A stretch of 64,000 bases of DNA from Saprospiraceae bacterium. GTDB taxonomy: Bacteria; Bacteroidota; Bacteroidia; Chitinophagales; Saprospiraceae. The DNA lies in NCBI GenBank assembly GCA_020631235.1, contig JAHDHQ010000023.1, forward strand, positions 1 to 64,000, written 5' to 3'. Shown here piece after piece: positions 1 through 9,294 of this stretch. The notes under the pieces are model-generated. The model made no database searches and was not told the origin of the DNA. It was given only the letters and a program-made list of their open reading frames with translations. The position numbers and the translations under genes were made by a program. Numbering within the stretch: position 1 is the stretch's first letter; every line of letters starts with the position of its first letter.

Positions 1-54
1 ACTTTAGAAAGTGGATCTTTCTCTGAAACGAAGAAAATGATTGTTATCGATTAA
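1..54 (+). CDS. C-terminal end of an upstream gene (partial)
   Basis: Frame 1 is open from the first base and ends at TAA 52-54, encoding 17 residues ending in KKMIVID. A terminator-like hairpin follows 10 bases later, which fits a true gene end. Too little remains to name the product. Confidence 0.6.
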   Translation, partial: TLESGSFSETKKMIVID

Positions 55-64
55 AATATAATGG

Positions 65-92
65 GCTCTTGGGGTTGACCTCAAGAGCTTTT
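65..92 (+). terminator. Rho-independent terminator
   Basis: GCTCTTG at 65-71 pairs with CAAGAGC at 82-88, followed by a T run. It lies between the end of the partial gene and the ATG at 100, so it probably ends the upstream transcript. Confidence 0.6.
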
Positions 93-99
93 AAAAAAT

Positions 100-465
100 A
101 TGAGTATGAAAAATGTATTAATTATAATCTGTGTGATGATAGGCTTTACCATAAATTTGGTAGCACAAAATGTCATCAACCCTAATATTTCAACATTTAA
201 TGGAGGTACGCAATCCATTGCTGAAATAGCAACTATCATGGATGCTGTACCTGAAGATGTAAGCAGAATATTTGTAAACGCAATCAATAAAGAGCATGGT
301 GCTACAATAGTTCATAACGAAGAAGAACTAGCTCCGTACTTAATAGTTAGCCAACAAAATTTTGATTATTGGAAAAGTGTGTATCAGACATACCCAGCTA
401 AATCTCATACAGATGACAGAATAGCTGTACGCATTCTTCTGACAAACATTAAAAATAATATCTAG
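100..465 (+). CDS. Small secreted protein of unknown function
   Basis: 121 residues. The N-terminus is a clear signal peptide (hydrophobic residues about 5-18, cleavage likely after the LVAQ at about 19-22). The mature part, about 98 residues, is mixed charged/hydrophobic with no Cys and no motif I recognise. There is a second Met at position 3. The gene stands alone between two hairpin terminators, so it is likely its own transcript. Function not recognised; periplasmic or exported location is inferred from the signal peptide only. Confidence 0.65.
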   Translation: MSMKNVLIIICVMIGFTINLVAQNVINPNISTFNGGTQSIAEIATIMDAVPEDVSRIFVNAINKEHGATIVHNEEELAPYLIVSQQNFDYWKSVYQTYPAKSHTDDRIAVRILLTNIKNNI

Positions 466-490
466 AAATAATCTAAGTTGATCAATTTAA

Positions 491-530
491 AAAGCGGAAA
501 TAAACCATGTTCATTTCCGCTTTTTTTTTT
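491..530 (+). terminator. Rho-independent terminator of the small secreted protein gene
   Basis: AGCGGAAAT (493-501) and ATTTCCGCT (513-521) form a 9-bp stem with an 11-base loop, then a run of nine further T. Orientation suits the plus-strand gene ending at 465. The A-rich left flank means it could also slow minus-strand transcripts leaving kbl. Confidence 0.85.
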
Positions 531-580
531 GCTCTTTTTAAGAACTACAAACGCGCTATATGAGCTCGTCCGACTATGGG

Positions 581-1771
581 TTATATCACACCTAATTCTT
601 TGCCTACTTTTGTAAACGCTGTTATAGCTTGATCTAAGTGCTCGGTATCATGCCCCGCTGAAATCTGTACTCTAATACGGGCTTTATCCTTAGGTACCAC
701 AGGGTAAAAGAAGCCAATCACATATATACCTTCCTCCAGTAATTTATTAGAAAAATCTTGGGATAATTTCGCATCATAAAGCATGATAGGTACGATAGGA
801 TGTACCCCGTCAATAATGTCAAATCCTGCAGTGACCATTTTATCTCTAAAGTATTTTGTGTTTTGTTCAAGCTTATCTCTTAAATGTGTCGATTGGCTTA
901 ATAAATCGATCGCTTTGATGGATGCCCCTACAATAGAAGGAGCCACTGTATTGGAAAATAAATAAGGTCTAGATCGTTGTCTCAAAATATCCACAATTTC
1001 CTTTCGAGCGGCTGTAAATCCGCCAGATGCACCTCCCAAGGCTTTACCGTATGTGCCCGTGATAATGTCCACTCTTCCCATAGCTCCTGTATGCTCATGC
1101 GTGCCTCTTCCAGTTTTCCCCACAAATCCAGTAGAGTGACATTCGTCAACCATTACCATTGCCCCAAATTGATCTGCCAAGTCACAAATTTTGTCTATTT
1201 GAGCAATCGTGCCATCCATACTAAATACACCATCCGTAGCAATCATGATTCTCCTTGCTCCGGCTACTTTTGCTTCTTCTAACTTTGCTTTTAAATCATT
1301 CATGTCATTGGTAGCATATCTATATCTAGCCGCTTTACACAAACGAATGCCGTCAATGATAGAAGCATGATTTAATGCATCCGATACAATGGCATCTTCT
1401 TTCGTGAGAAGTGGTTCGAAAAGTCCTCCATTAGCATCAAAAGCAGCAGCGTATAGTATACAATCTTCCATCCCTAAAAACTCCGCTGTCTTACGTTCAA
1501 GTTCTTTGTGTATGTCTTGTGTGCCGCATATAAACCGGACGGAAGACATACCATAACCATGCGTGTCGATGGCATCTTTTGCTGCTTGTGTGAGTGATGG
1601 GTCAGAAGATAATCCTAAATAATTATTAGCACAAAAATTCAATACATCCTGACCATTTGTGGCTATGCTAGCGGATTGAGGAGTACTTATCACTCGTTCG
1701 CTTTTATACAATCCAGCATCTTTAATTGCTTCAAGTTCTGCTTGTAATTCTTTTCTTACTTTATCAAACAT
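581..1771 (-). CDS. kbl: Glycine C-acetyltransferase (2-amino-3-ketobutyrate CoA ligase)
   Basis: 396 residues, the usual length for Kbl. This PLP enzyme of the alpha-oxoamine synthase family cleaves 2-amino-3-ketobutyrate with CoA to glycine and acetyl-CoA. The fold-type I signature is complete: NH at 134-135 (ring-stacking His), VDE/CH at 208-212 with the pyridine-binding Asp 209, and the Schiff-base Lys 243 in the TYGKALGG motif. It lies 3 bases downstream of tdh on the same strand, so both steps of threonine breakdown to glycine are co-transcribed. Cytosolic. AstC-like or BioF-like synthases are alternatives by fold, but the tdh partner decides the call. Confidence 0.95.
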   Translation of the reverse strand: MFDKVRKELQAELEAIKDAGLYKSERVISTPQSASIATNGQDVLNFCANNYLGLSSDPSLTQAAKDAIDTHGYGMSSVRFICGTQDIHKELERKTAEFLGMEDCILYAAAFDANGGLFEPLLTKEDAIVSDALNHASIIDGIRLCKAARYRYATNDMNDLKAKLEEAKVAGARRIMIATDGVFSMDGTIAQIDKICDLADQFGAMVMVDECHSTGFVGKTGRGTHEHTGAMGRVDIITGTYGKALGGASGGFTAARKEIVDILRQRSRPYLFSNTVAPSIVGASIKAIDLLSQSTHLRDKLEQNTKYFRDKMVTAGFDIIDGVHPIVPIMLYDAKLSQDFSNKLLEEGIYVIGFFYPVVPKDKARIRVQISAGHDTEHLDQAITAFTKVGKELGVI

Positions 1772-1774
1772 TAT

Positions 1775-2713
1775 TTATCCGTTTAATTTGATGTTTAAAT
1801 TCTTCAACATGGTTTCGACAATATCTTCTAAATCGTATTTTGGATTCCAATTCCAGTCTTTTCTGGCATAATTATCATCTATGGTTTGTGACCAAGAATC
1901 TGCAATGGCTTGTCTGAAATCAGGTTTGTAACTGATGCTAAAATTGTCCATTTTTTGCTTAATGAGATCACTAATTTGCTTTGGTGTGAAACTAACTGCA
2001 GCTAGGTTGTAGCTTGTTCTTAAAGATAGTTTTTCTTTATCGGCATCCATGAGTTGGATCGTGCCGTTGATGGCATCATCGATATACATCATAGGTAACA
2101 TGGTATCTTCTTTTAAGAAACACTCATAAGTACCTTTTTCTATTGCGTCATAAAATATTTCTACAGCATAATCAGTGGTACCTCCATGTGGCTTAGTTTT
2201 CCAACTGATAATTCCTGGATATCTTATAGATCGTACATCTACACCATAGCGTTGGTGGTAATAATTGCACCAAAGTTCACCAGTTACTTTACTAATTCCA
2301 TAAACTGTAGAAGGTGTAAAATCAGTAAACTGCGGCGTATCTTGTTTAGGTGTATGTGGACCATGAACAGCTATGGTGCTGGGAAAAAATATCTTATTTA
2401 TTAAACCATCTCTTCCTAAATTTAAGATACTCAAGAGTCCATTAAGATTTACATTCCATGTTTTTTTAGGATCCCACTCTCCACTAGCCGAAAGGATGGC
2501 AGCTAAATGGTAGACTTGAGTGACCTTATGCTCTACGACAATCTCACGTAATCTTGTTTTATTTAAGATGTCCAGCATTAAAAAATTAGGATCATCATTT
2601 GTTTCTTTGATATCGGAGGAGATGACTTGCATCACTCCGTATTTTTCTCTCAATGCAGCGACTAATTCAGAACCCAATTGACCTGAGGCGCCTGTGACTA
2701 ATACTTTTTCCAA
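1775..2713 (-). CDS. tdh: L-threonine 3-dehydrogenase, SDR (epimerase-like) type
   Basis: 312 residues. It has the extended SDR fold: NAD-binding GASGQLG at residues 8-14, the NAD-adenosine-binding Asp at 34, and the catalytic YxxxK at Y138/K142 preceded by Ser/Thr. This is the epimerase-like threonine dehydrogenase found in Bacteroidota and animals, not the zinc MDR type of E. coli. It oxidises threonine to 2-amino-3-ketobutyrate, the substrate of the Kbl encoded 3 bases downstream. mazG lies 59 bases upstream on the same strand. UDP-sugar epimerase is the alternative from the domain alone; the kbl neighbour argues against it. Confidence 0.92.
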   Translation of the reverse strand: MEKVLVTGASGQLGSELVAALREKYGVMQVISSDIKETNDDPNFLMLDILNKTRLREIVVEHKVTQVYHLAAILSASGEWDPKKTWNVNLNGLLSILNLGRDGLINKIFFPSTIAVHGPHTPKQDTPQFTDFTPSTVYGISKVTGELWCNYYHQRYGVDVRSIRYPGIISWKTKPHGGTTDYAVEIFYDAIEKGTYECFLKEDTMLPMMYIDDAINGTIQLMDADKEKLSLRTSYNLAAVSFTPKQISDLIKQKMDNFSISYKPDFRQAIADSWSQTIDDNYARKDWNWNPKYDLEDIVETMLKNLNIKLNG

Positions 2714-2772
2714 TTTTTGCTGGTTTTATACAAGCTAATGTAATTGTTTAGCTTATTTAATTACCCATCGGG

Positions 2773-3528
2773 CTAATTTATTTTTGCTTGATTCCACAAA
2801 TCATCCATTTCAGCTAAGGTCATTTTTTTCAAGGGCTTCGAAGCATGACTTTCTATGTATTCAAATCGGTATTTAAATTTTCGATTTATTTTTTCCAATG
2901 CTGTTTCGGGTTCTACATTTAAAAACCTTCCATAATTGATGAGTGAAAAAAGAACATCGCCAAATTCTTCCTCGATTTTTTCTTGGTCGCCGTTCATTTT
3001 TGCTTCCTCTAATTCAGAAAGTTCTTCCTTCACTTTTTCATAAACATCATCGATATGGTTCCACTCAAAACCTACTTGCGCCGTTTTTTCCTGCATACGA
3101 GTGGCTTTGACCATAGCTGGTAGAGAGCGAGGGACACCAGATAGCACTGATTTTTTGCCTTCTCTGAGTTTAAGTTCTTCCCAGTTTTTCTTGACATCAT
3201 CCTCATTATCGACTTTTACATCTCCATAGATGTGCGGATGTCTATTGATTAGTTTTTCACAAATACCATTGAGTGCATCAGTTATATTAAAGGCTCCATT
3301 TTCTTCACCTATTTTAGCATAGAAAACCATATGGAGCATTAAATCACCGATCTCTTCTTTGATTTCATTTTGATTTTTGTCCAATATCGCGTCGGCTAGT
3401 TCATACGTTTCTTCTATAGTTAGATTACGTAAGGATTCCATGGTCTGCTTTCTATCCCAAGGGCACTTTTCCCTTAATTCATCCATAATGTCAAGTAATC
3501 TGCCAAAAGCCTTTAATTTTTCATCCAT
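2773..3528 (-). CDS. mazG: Nucleoside triphosphate pyrophosphohydrolase MazG
   Basis: 251 residues with two MazG repeats. The first repeat has the CPWDRKQT opening and the Mg-binding EExxE at about residues 38-42 (EETYE) with a following EEIGD; the second has EE and EEFGDVLFS near residue 190. It hydrolyses NTPs to NMP and pyrophosphate and is thought to clean the nucleotide pool in the cytosol. Same strand as tdh-kbl with a 59-base gap, so it may share their transcript, though no functional link is known. It is divergent from the small membrane protein at 3586. Confidence 0.93.
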   Translation of the reverse strand: MDEKLKAFGRLLDIMDELREKCPWDRKQTMESLRNLTIEETYELADAILDKNQNEIKEEIGDLMLHMVFYAKIGEENGAFNITDALNGICEKLINRHPHIYGDVKVDNEDDVKKNWEELKLREGKKSVLSGVPRSLPAMVKATRMQEKTAQVGFEWNHIDDVYEKVKEELSELEEAKMNGDQEKIEEEFGDVLFSLINYGRFLNVEPETALEKINRKFKYRFEYIESHASKPLKKMTLAEMDDLWNQAKIN

Positions 3529-3546
3529 TTCTAAACTGTATTATAG

Positions 3547-3554
3547 TAACTTTG
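3547..3554 (+). promoter_or_regulatory. Bacteroidota -7 box (TAnnTTTG)
   Basis: TAACTTTG matches the Bacteroidota sigma -7 consensus and lies 31 bases before the ATG of the small membrane protein at 3586. No clear -33 TTG was found at the usual distance. Confidence 0.5.
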
Positions 3555-3585
3555 TTACTTCAATTGAACAGCAAAATACAGAAAA

Positions 3586-3804
3586 ATGATGAGCAGTTTT
3601 CTAGTTACTTTAGCAATTGTATTTGGGGTGTTTATAATATCCTTTGCTTTAATAAACATAAGATACATATTTACTGGAAATGAATTTAGAGGAACTTGTG
3701 CTAGCAATAATCCTATGATCAAGAATAATATGGGAGAATGCACAGTTTGCGGTAAAGCGCCAGAAGAGGATTGTCAAATGCCAGAAATTAAGCCGGCCAC
3801 TTAA
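3586..3804 (+). CDS. Small Cys-rich single-pass membrane protein (NqrM/DUF539-like)
   Basis: 72 residues: an N-terminal membrane helix (about 4-26), then a soluble tail with four cysteines at 38, 52, 55 and 63 (a GTC motif, a CxxC and one further Cys). Size and layout resemble the NqrM/DUF539 family, whose founding member helps put iron between the NqrD/NqrE subunits of the sodium-pumping NADH:quinone reductase; the family link is inference. No nqr genes are in the window. The start could be either of two adjacent ATG codons. Likely function is metal or redox handling at the membrane; not proven. Confidence 0.7.
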   Translation: MMSSFLVTLAIVFGVFIISFALINIRYIFTGNEFRGTCASNNPMIKNNMGECTVCGKAPEEDCQMPEIKPAT

Positions 3805-3885
3805 ATGATTCTAGAACGCTTCATTAATTGAATGCAGAGAATCATGAATATGGTAACACACAGTATTGAGAGAATTAGCATCGGT

Positions 3886-3893
3886 TAGTTTTG
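3886..3893 (+). promoter_or_regulatory. Possible -7 box before the PIG-L gene
   Basis: TAGTTTTG fits TAnnTTTG, with a TTG at 3866-3868 (17 bases upstream, slightly short of the usual 19). The leader to the ATG at 3992 would be about 90 bases and includes an AT-rich stem, AATAGATT (3953-3960) with AATCTATT (3965-3972). Confidence 0.4.
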
Positions 3894-3991
3894 ATACTTA
3901 AAAGTGCACAATATATTCCTGAAAGGGAAAAAGATAATTATAATTAACACATAATAGATTTTATAATCTATTGATTTAGAAGACCTTTACC

Positions 3992-6502
3992 ATGATTAAG
4001 ATCGCAAAAGTTAGCTTGTTGTATACTCTTGTGCTGTTGTCGATTCCCAGCATTGGCCAACAAAAAAATATTCAGTCTAGCAATGACATTTATAAGGCAT
4101 TATTAAAGTTAAATACACTGGCTAATGTGTTATACGTAGCTGCCCATCCGGATGATGAAAACACGCGTATGATCTCTTACTTTTCCAATGTATTGCATGC
4201 AAATACGTCCTATTTTTCTTTTACAAGAGGCGATGGTGGTCAGAACTTAATAGGCACAGAAATAGGTGATCTATTGGGTGTTTTACGGACGCAAGAGCTT
4301 ATGCAGGCGCGGTCAATTGATGGTGGAGGCCAATATTTTAGCCGGGCTATTGATTTTGGATACTCTAAGCATCCCGATGAGACTTTGTCTATATGGGATA
4401 AAGATCAAGCTATGTCTGATATAATTCAAGTTATTAGGACTTTTAAACCAGACATAATCATCAATCGTTTTGATCATCGGACACCGGGTAAAACACATGG
4501 TCATCATACCAGTTCAGCAATGCTTAGTCACGAAGTATTTGAAATGGCAGGCGATAAGAATGTATTTCCCGAACAATTAGCCTTTACGGAACCTTGGCAA
4601 GCATCCAGATTGTTTTTTAATACTTCTTGGTGGTTTTATGGTAGCCGTGAAAAATTTGCGAAGGCAGATAAATCAAATTTGATAAGTATGGATATCGGCA
4701 CCTATATACCACTGATGGGACAATCAAATGGCGAAATTGCTTCTGCAGCCAGAAGTATGCATAAATGTCAAGGTTTTGGTTCGGCAGGAAGTCGTGCTTC
4801 AAGGCAAGAATATCTAGAAATCATCAAAGGCAGTAACCCTGCACCATCGAATTCACCCTTTGAAGGCATAGATATTAGCTGGTCTAGAGTTAAGGGAGGT
4901 CAAGCAGTAAAGGAAGCGCTAGAACTAATAATTGAGGACTTTGATTTTACCTCACCCAAAGCTTCAGTTATTGCTTTAATCGATTTATATGATTTAATCG
5001 AACAAACAGGAGATCAGCATTGGAGAATAAAAAAATTAAAAGATTTAGAAGACATAATTATTGCCTGCAGTGGATTGTATCTAGATGGATTTGTGGATGT
5101 CCATAAAGCATCAATGGGTGATAGCATAGAATTAAAAATAGAGGCAACTAATCAGACAGACACTGAGATAGAATTGCTATCTTATGATGTTGAACCAGTG
5201 ATTAAATCAAAAGCTATAAATGCGACATTGGTTACTGGTGAAGAACAAATATTTTACGAAGAAATAGCGGTAGCAGCACCATTAAATTATACTAATCCAT
5301 ATTGGTTAAATAAAAACCACAGTCTTGGCTCTTACGCGGTTAATGATGAAAATCTTATAGGCAAACCAATCAGTGATGCAGCCATGACCATACATTTTGA
5401 CCTCAAAATAGAAGGCAAGCAAATGCGAATTTCTAAATCAGTGATGCATAAATATGTTGAAGCTTCATATGGCGAAATCACTAAGCCTTTTGAGATTATC
5501 CCTGAGGTATCAGTTGCATTATCGGATGACGTTTACATATTTGCAAATACTGAAGAGAAAGTCATACCGGTAGAAGTCCAAGCGGGTAAGAACGACATTG
5601 AAGGAAAAATACGTTTAGACCTTCCTGATGGTTGGACGGCAACTCCTAAGAGCCAAGATTGGGCTTTTGAGTTTAAGGGAGAGAAAAAAATACTCAACTT
5701 TAGAGTTTCACCTCCCGAAAATCGATCTGTGGTATCCATAAAACCAGTGGCAACCATTGGTGATAAAGCATTTACAAAAACGACGCACACGATTGCTTAT
5801 GATCATATTCCCGAGCAGACAGTTTCTCTAGATGCTTCTGCCGTAGCAAGTCGCATTCCTTTAGTCCGAAGGGGGAAAGAAAAAGTGGCTTACATTATGG
5901 GTGCAGGCGATAAAATTCCAGAGGCCCTTCAGAATATGGGCTATACAGTGGATATATTAGATCCTTCAGATGGTATAGAAAACTTGTCACAATATCAAGC
6001 AATACTGATAGGTATCAGAGCTTATAATACTGTCGAAGAAATGAATATTGTCCAAGCTAAATTATTTGAGTATGCCAAAGCCGGAGGTAATTTAATTACT
6101 CAATATAATACCACTTGGCGACTTAAGTCAGAAGATATTGCTCCTTACAAATTGCAATTATCAAGAGATCGAGTTTGTCAAGAAGATGCGGAAGTGAGTG
6201 TTTTAAAACCGAATCATCCTTCCATGTTTTATCCAAATCAACTAACAGAAGAAGACTGGGATGGTTGGGTGCAAGAACGAGGACTTTATTTTCCAAACGA
6301 ATGGTCTCAAGAGTATGAGGCTATACTTTCCATGAATGATGCAGGTGAAGAAGCCAAAGAAGGTTCATTATTGATTGCTCCATATGGTGATGGATATTTT
6401 GTTTACACTGGACTTTCTTTTTTTAGAGAATTACCCGCTGGTGTGCCTGGGGCGTATCGCTTGTTAGCGAATCTTATATCTTTAGGTACAAACAAGCGCT
6501 AA
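3992..6502 (+). CDS. Exported PIG-L (LmbE-type) deacetylase with long C-terminal extension
   Basis: 836 residues. Signal peptide at 1-23 (ends SIGQ). The PIG-L domain follows: the zinc-binding AHPDDE motif is at 51-56, with a later HGHH cluster near residue 170 supplying the third metal ligand. These zinc hydrolases remove N-acetyl groups from GlcNAc-type sugars. A long beta-rich middle part is followed by a C-terminal glutamine-amidotransferase-like (ThuA-like) segment around residues 630-830, with a GIRAYN turn. The combination is common in Bacteroidota. It is followed, without a gap, by a 33-residue membrane ORF and a sodium symporter, suggesting release and uptake of a periplasmic product. 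The true substrate is unknown. Confidence 0.88.
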   Translation: MIKIAKVSLLYTLVLLSIPSIGQQKNIQSSNDIYKALLKLNTLANVLYVAAHPDDENTRMISYFSNVLHANTSYFSFTRGDGGQNLIGTEIGDLLGVLRTQELMQARSIDGGGQYFSRAIDFGYSKHPDETLSIWDKDQAMSDIIQVIRTFKPDIIINRFDHRTPGKTHGHHTSSAMLSHEVFEMAGDKNVFPEQLAFTEPWQASRLFFNTSWWFYGSREKFAKADKSNLISMDIGTYIPLMGQSNGEIASAARSMHKCQGFGSAGSRASRQEYLEIIKGSNPAPSNSPFEGIDISWSRVKGGQAVKEALELIIEDFDFTSPKASVIALIDLYDLIEQTGDQHWRIKKLKDLEDIIIACSGLYLDGFVDVHKASMGDSIELKIEATNQTDTEIELLSYDVEPVIKSKAINATLVTGEEQIFYEEIAVAAPLNYTNPYWLNKNHSLGSYAVNDENLIGKPISDAAMTIHFDLKIEGKQMRISKSVMHKYVEASYGEITKPFEIIPEVSVALSDDVYIFANTEEKVIPVEVQAGKNDIEGKIRLDLPDGWTATPKSQDWAFEFKGEKKILNFRVSPPENRSVVSIKPVATIGDKAFTKTTHTIAYDHIPEQTVSLDASAVASRIPLVRRGKEKVAYIMGAGDKIPEALQNMGYTVDILDPSDGIENLSQYQAILIGIRAYNTVEEMNIVQAKLFEYAKAGGNLITQYNTTWRLKSEDIAPYKLQLSRDRVCQEDAEVSVLKPNHPSMFYPNQLTEEDWDGWVQERGLYFPNEWSQEYEAILSMNDAGEEAKEGSLLIAPYGDGYFVYTGLSFFRELPAGVPGAYRLLANLISLGTNKR

Positions 6503-6604
6503 ATGATCAAAGGAGTTAAAGGGAAGCATTATTTATTAGTCATAGGATTAAATGTATTGTATATACTTGTCTTTTATTTAATCATGAATGCATTTAGCAT
6601 ATGA
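6503..6604 (+). CDS. Tiny single-helix membrane protein (33 aa)
   Basis: An ATG directly follows the stop of the PIG-L gene (TAAATG) and opens a 33-codon frame ending in TGA 6602-6604, which overlaps the ATG of the symporter (ATGA at 6601-6604). The product has a short basic start (MIKGVKGK) and one hydrophobic helix of about 20 residues, ending NAFSI. Perfect packing on both sides, and a membrane-helix composition, argue that it is translated, either as a small partner of the symporter or as a leader that couples translation. No family recognised. Confidence 0.6.
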   Translation: MIKGVKGKHYLLVIGLNVLYILVFYLIMNAFSI

Positions 6605-8265
6605 GTATTTTTGATTGGATCGTTCTTTTAGGTACCATAGGGTTCATTATTGGATTTGGTATATGGAAAACTAGAAAGCAGCAAAATCTCAATGATTATT
6701 TATTAGGCGGTAATGAAGCGAGATGGTGGACAGTAGGTTTATCCGTTATGGCTACTCAAGCGAGTGCCATTACTTTTCTTTCTACACCAGGCCAAGCTTT
6801 CCACGATGGGATGGGATTTGTGCAGTTTTACTTTGGCCTACCCATAGCCATGATTATTATTTGCATTTATTTTGTGCCGATTTACAAGCGATTAAAAGTA
6901 TTTACAGCCTACCAATATTTAGAAGAACGATTTGATGTTAACACACGTGTTTTTACGGCTTTTTTGTTTTTAATTCAGCGAGGTTTAGCCGCGGGAATAA
7001 CCATTTATGCTCCGGCTATCATTTTATCTACTATTCTAGCTTGGGATTTAAGACTGACAGTCATTATAATAGGTGTTTTAGTGATTTTATATACTGTTTT
7101 AGGAGGAACAAAAGCCGTTAACGTTACCCATAAACAACAAATGACGGTCATCTTTCTAGGCTTATTTCTTGCTTTTTTTATCATTCTCAATAAACTACCT
7201 GAAGCAGTCAGTTTTACGGATGCATTAAGCATGGCAGGTGCTTCAGGAAAGATGGATATATTGGATTTTTCATTTGATCTAGAAAATAGATATACTTTTT
7301 GGTCAGGAATCATCGGAGGGACCTTTCTTGCTTTGTCTTATTTTGGAACAGACCAATCTCAGGTGCAACGTTATTTAAGCAGCCAGTCATTGGAAGAAAG
7401 TAGGAGAGGATTGCTCTTTAATGGTTTGCTTAAGGTCCCATTGCAATTTTTTATATTATTAATAGGTGTTTTCGTTTTCATCTTTTATCAGTTTAATCCA
7501 GCACCCATTTTTTTTAATGAGAAGTTAGTTAATGATGTAAAGCAAACCGAATATCAATCCGAGATAAGCGCTTTAGAAAGCACCTACCAAGGTTTAGTAA
7601 ATGAGCGGATGGAATTAATAGGAGATCGCTGGGATGAGCAAAATGTTCAAGCATATAAAGGATATCTGCTGCAAGAAGAAAAAGTACGGGCTGAAGCAAA
7701 AGCTACTATTAAAAAAGCTTTGCCAGATGCTTCCGAAAACGATAAAGATTATGTATTTCTACATTTTATCTTAAATAATATTCCTGTGGGTATTTTAGGT
7801 TTGCTATTAGCTATGATCTTTAGTGCCGCTATGTCATCGACTGCTGCCGAGTTAAATGCTTTAGCGTCCACAACCACTATTGATATTTATAAGCGTTTAT
7901 TTAATCCAAGCCTTGAGGGAGTGCAATCAGTGAGAGCTTCTCAATTACTGACTTTAATGTGGGGAGTGGTGGCTATATTATTTGCCTGCTTTGGCACTTT
8001 GTTTGAAAATTTGATTCAGTTTGTAAATATTATTGGTTCGATCTTTTATGGAACGATCTTGGGTATTTTTCTATGCGGCTTCTTTATGCGTTTTATTAAG
8101 GCAAAGGCGGTCTTAGTAGCCGGGCTGATAACGGAAGTTGTCATTATATATTTGTGGTGGATTGATTTTGTGCCTTTCTTATGGTTAAATTTAATCGGTA
8201 GTCTTTTGGTAATCATTATTGCGAGTTTATTACAATTACTTGCTTTTAAAAGATCCGCGATATAA
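6601..8265 (+). CDS. Sodium:solute symporter (SSS family)
   Basis: 554 residues with about 13-14 hydrophobic helices typical of the SSS (SLC5-like) family. Recognisable parts are the early LNDYLLGG motif, the sodium-site region around ATQASAITFLSTPGQAF, the FGTDQSQVQRYLSS stretch in the middle and SAAMSSTAAELNAL in the sodium-binding helix 8 region. An about 100-residue charged loop (about residues 310-390) is inserted before that helix. Substrate unknown; linkage to the PIG-L deacetylase suggests a sugar or amino-sugar, as in the sialic acid/NanT-like and myo-inositol branches. Translationally coupled to the upstream 33-residue ORF. Confidence 0.9.
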   Translation: MSIFDWIVLLGTIGFIIGFGIWKTRKQQNLNDYLLGGNEARWWTVGLSVMATQASAITFLSTPGQAFHDGMGFVQFYFGLPIAMIIICIYFVPIYKRLKVFTAYQYLEERFDVNTRVFTAFLFLIQRGLAAGITIYAPAIILSTILAWDLRLTVIIIGVLVILYTVLGGTKAVNVTHKQQMTVIFLGLFLAFFIILNKLPEAVSFTDALSMAGASGKMDILDFSFDLENRYTFWSGIIGGTFLALSYFGTDQSQVQRYLSSQSLEESRRGLLFNGLLKVPLQFFILLIGVFVFIFYQFNPAPIFFNEKLVNDVKQTEYQSEISALESTYQGLVNERMELIGDRWDEQNVQAYKGYLLQEEKVRAEAKATIKKALPDASENDKDYVFLHFILNNIPVGILGLLLAMIFSAAMSSTAAELNALASTTTIDIYKRLFNPSLEGVQSVRASQLLTLMWGVVAILFACFGTLFENLIQFVNIIGSIFYGTILGIFLCGFFMRFIKAKAVLVAGLITEVVIIYLWWIDFVPFLWLNLIGSLLVIIIASLLQLLAFKRSAI

Positions 8266-8294
8266 AAAAAGAGCTTATCGTATGATAAGCTCTC
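8264..8294 (-). terminator. Terminator between convergent genes
   Basis: AGAGCTTATC (8270-8279) pairs with GATAAGCTCT (8284-8293) over a 4-base loop. The A run at 8264-8270 becomes the U run on the minus strand, so it best terminates the DUF2911 gene; the plus side has no T tract but the symporter ends here too. Confidence 0.75.
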
Positions 8295-8349
8295 TAAACA
8301 ATCCTGTTTTTGGAATGAGGCGTTCTACGAACGCACTCTCAGTATTGGT

Positions 8350-9198
8350 TTACTTTTTCATGCCCCATTCTTTGATAGAAGCTTCATTTAATTTTATGTA
8401 ATTATCGTAGTTAGCTTCTTTAGCTAATTCTAATGATCTTGTTGCTGTAGTAATAGCTCCTTTGTAATCACCCATATCAGCCTGGATTAATGACTTATGT
8501 CTTAATATCCAGAATTTTTCTCCTCTGATTTCGGTTGCTTTATCTATCCACTCTAAAGCCGTAGCGAGGTCCTTACCATTTTCTCTATAGAATCGAGCGG
8601 CGTTATAGTAATCATTACCACTTGGCCCAGCCATCGTTTTTTCGATTGATTCCATTACCATACCTTCTGTAGCTACGGTTAAAGGAATTTGAACTTTTGT
8701 ATTGTCCCAATCAATAGTTAAGAAAGCAGAAGCGTCTCTTAAGTTGTCTAAGTATACATTAAATGATTCTGTTTCATTGCTGTTAGCCGAAGGACTAACT
8801 GTTCCAGTTGCAGCAACTTTAGCCTCGTCCCACTCTTCTGGTGTTCCCCAGTTTTCTGTATCAGTATATAATGCCCATGTCCAAGATGATTTTCCTGGTG
8901 TTGTAAATAATGCATAAGTCCCTGGTTCAACATCAGTTCCTCCAACGTTTACTTTGTCAGAAAAAGTAACCATTGTGTTTTTATTTGCACCTGTTCTCCA
9001 TTGTGCATCATAAGGTACTAAACCTCCAAAAATTTCTCTATCCTTTTTACTTGGACGAGAAAACTCCAATGTTACAGTTGTTAATCCTAGGGATTGTTCG
9101 ATTTTACAAGATGGACTTGCAGCAGGCGTTTTTACTTGAGCAGTAGAAACACTTGAAATAGCAAATAAGCAAATTAGAATTGATAAGAATTTTTTCAT
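8350..9198 (-). CDS. DUF2911 family exported protein
   Basis: 282 residues with a signal peptide (1-20, ending STAQ). The next ~150 residues match the DUF2911 pattern: TPAASPSCKIEQ, FSRPSKKDREIFGGLVPY, WRTGANKNT and the PGTYALFTTPG turn. The C-terminal third is alpha-helical and looks like TPR repeats (AARFYRENGKDLATALEWIDKA and a second copy). Biochemical role unknown; common in Bacteroidota and predicted periplasmic. Monocistronic by its own -7 box and terminator. Confidence 0.85.
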   Translation of the reverse strand: MKKFLSILICLFAISSVSTAQVKTPAASPSCKIEQSLGLTTVTLEFSRPSKKDREIFGGLVPYDAQWRTGANKNTMVTFSDKVNVGGTDVEPGTYALFTTPGKSSWTWALYTDTENWGTPEEWDEAKVAATGTVSPSANSNETESFNVYLDNLRDASAFLTIDWDNTKVQIPLTVATEGMVMESIEKTMAGPSGNDYYNAARFYRENGKDLATALEWIDKATEIRGEKFWILRHKSLIQADMGDYKGAITTATRSLELAKEANYDNYIKLNEASIKEWGMKK

Positions 9199-9226
9199 TG
9201 GTATTTATATTTATGATTTTATGCTG

Positions 9227-9234
9227 CAAAAATA
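9227..9234 (-). promoter_or_regulatory. -7 box of the DUF2911 gene
   Basis: Plus-strand CAAAAATA reads TATTTTTG on the minus strand, followed by CAGCAT, an exact TAnnTTTG match 28 bases before the ATG at 9198. No -33 TTG at the standard distance. Confidence 0.55.
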
Positions 9235-9294
9235 CTATAAATATTAAAGTAGCTCGTATTCTAGTCGTCTTGTAATTTACATTTCTCTGATAAT

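Noticed and set aside
977-1282. Long open frame opposite kbl
   Set aside because: Antisense to a well-supported gene, no hydrophobic or family pattern; codon shadow.
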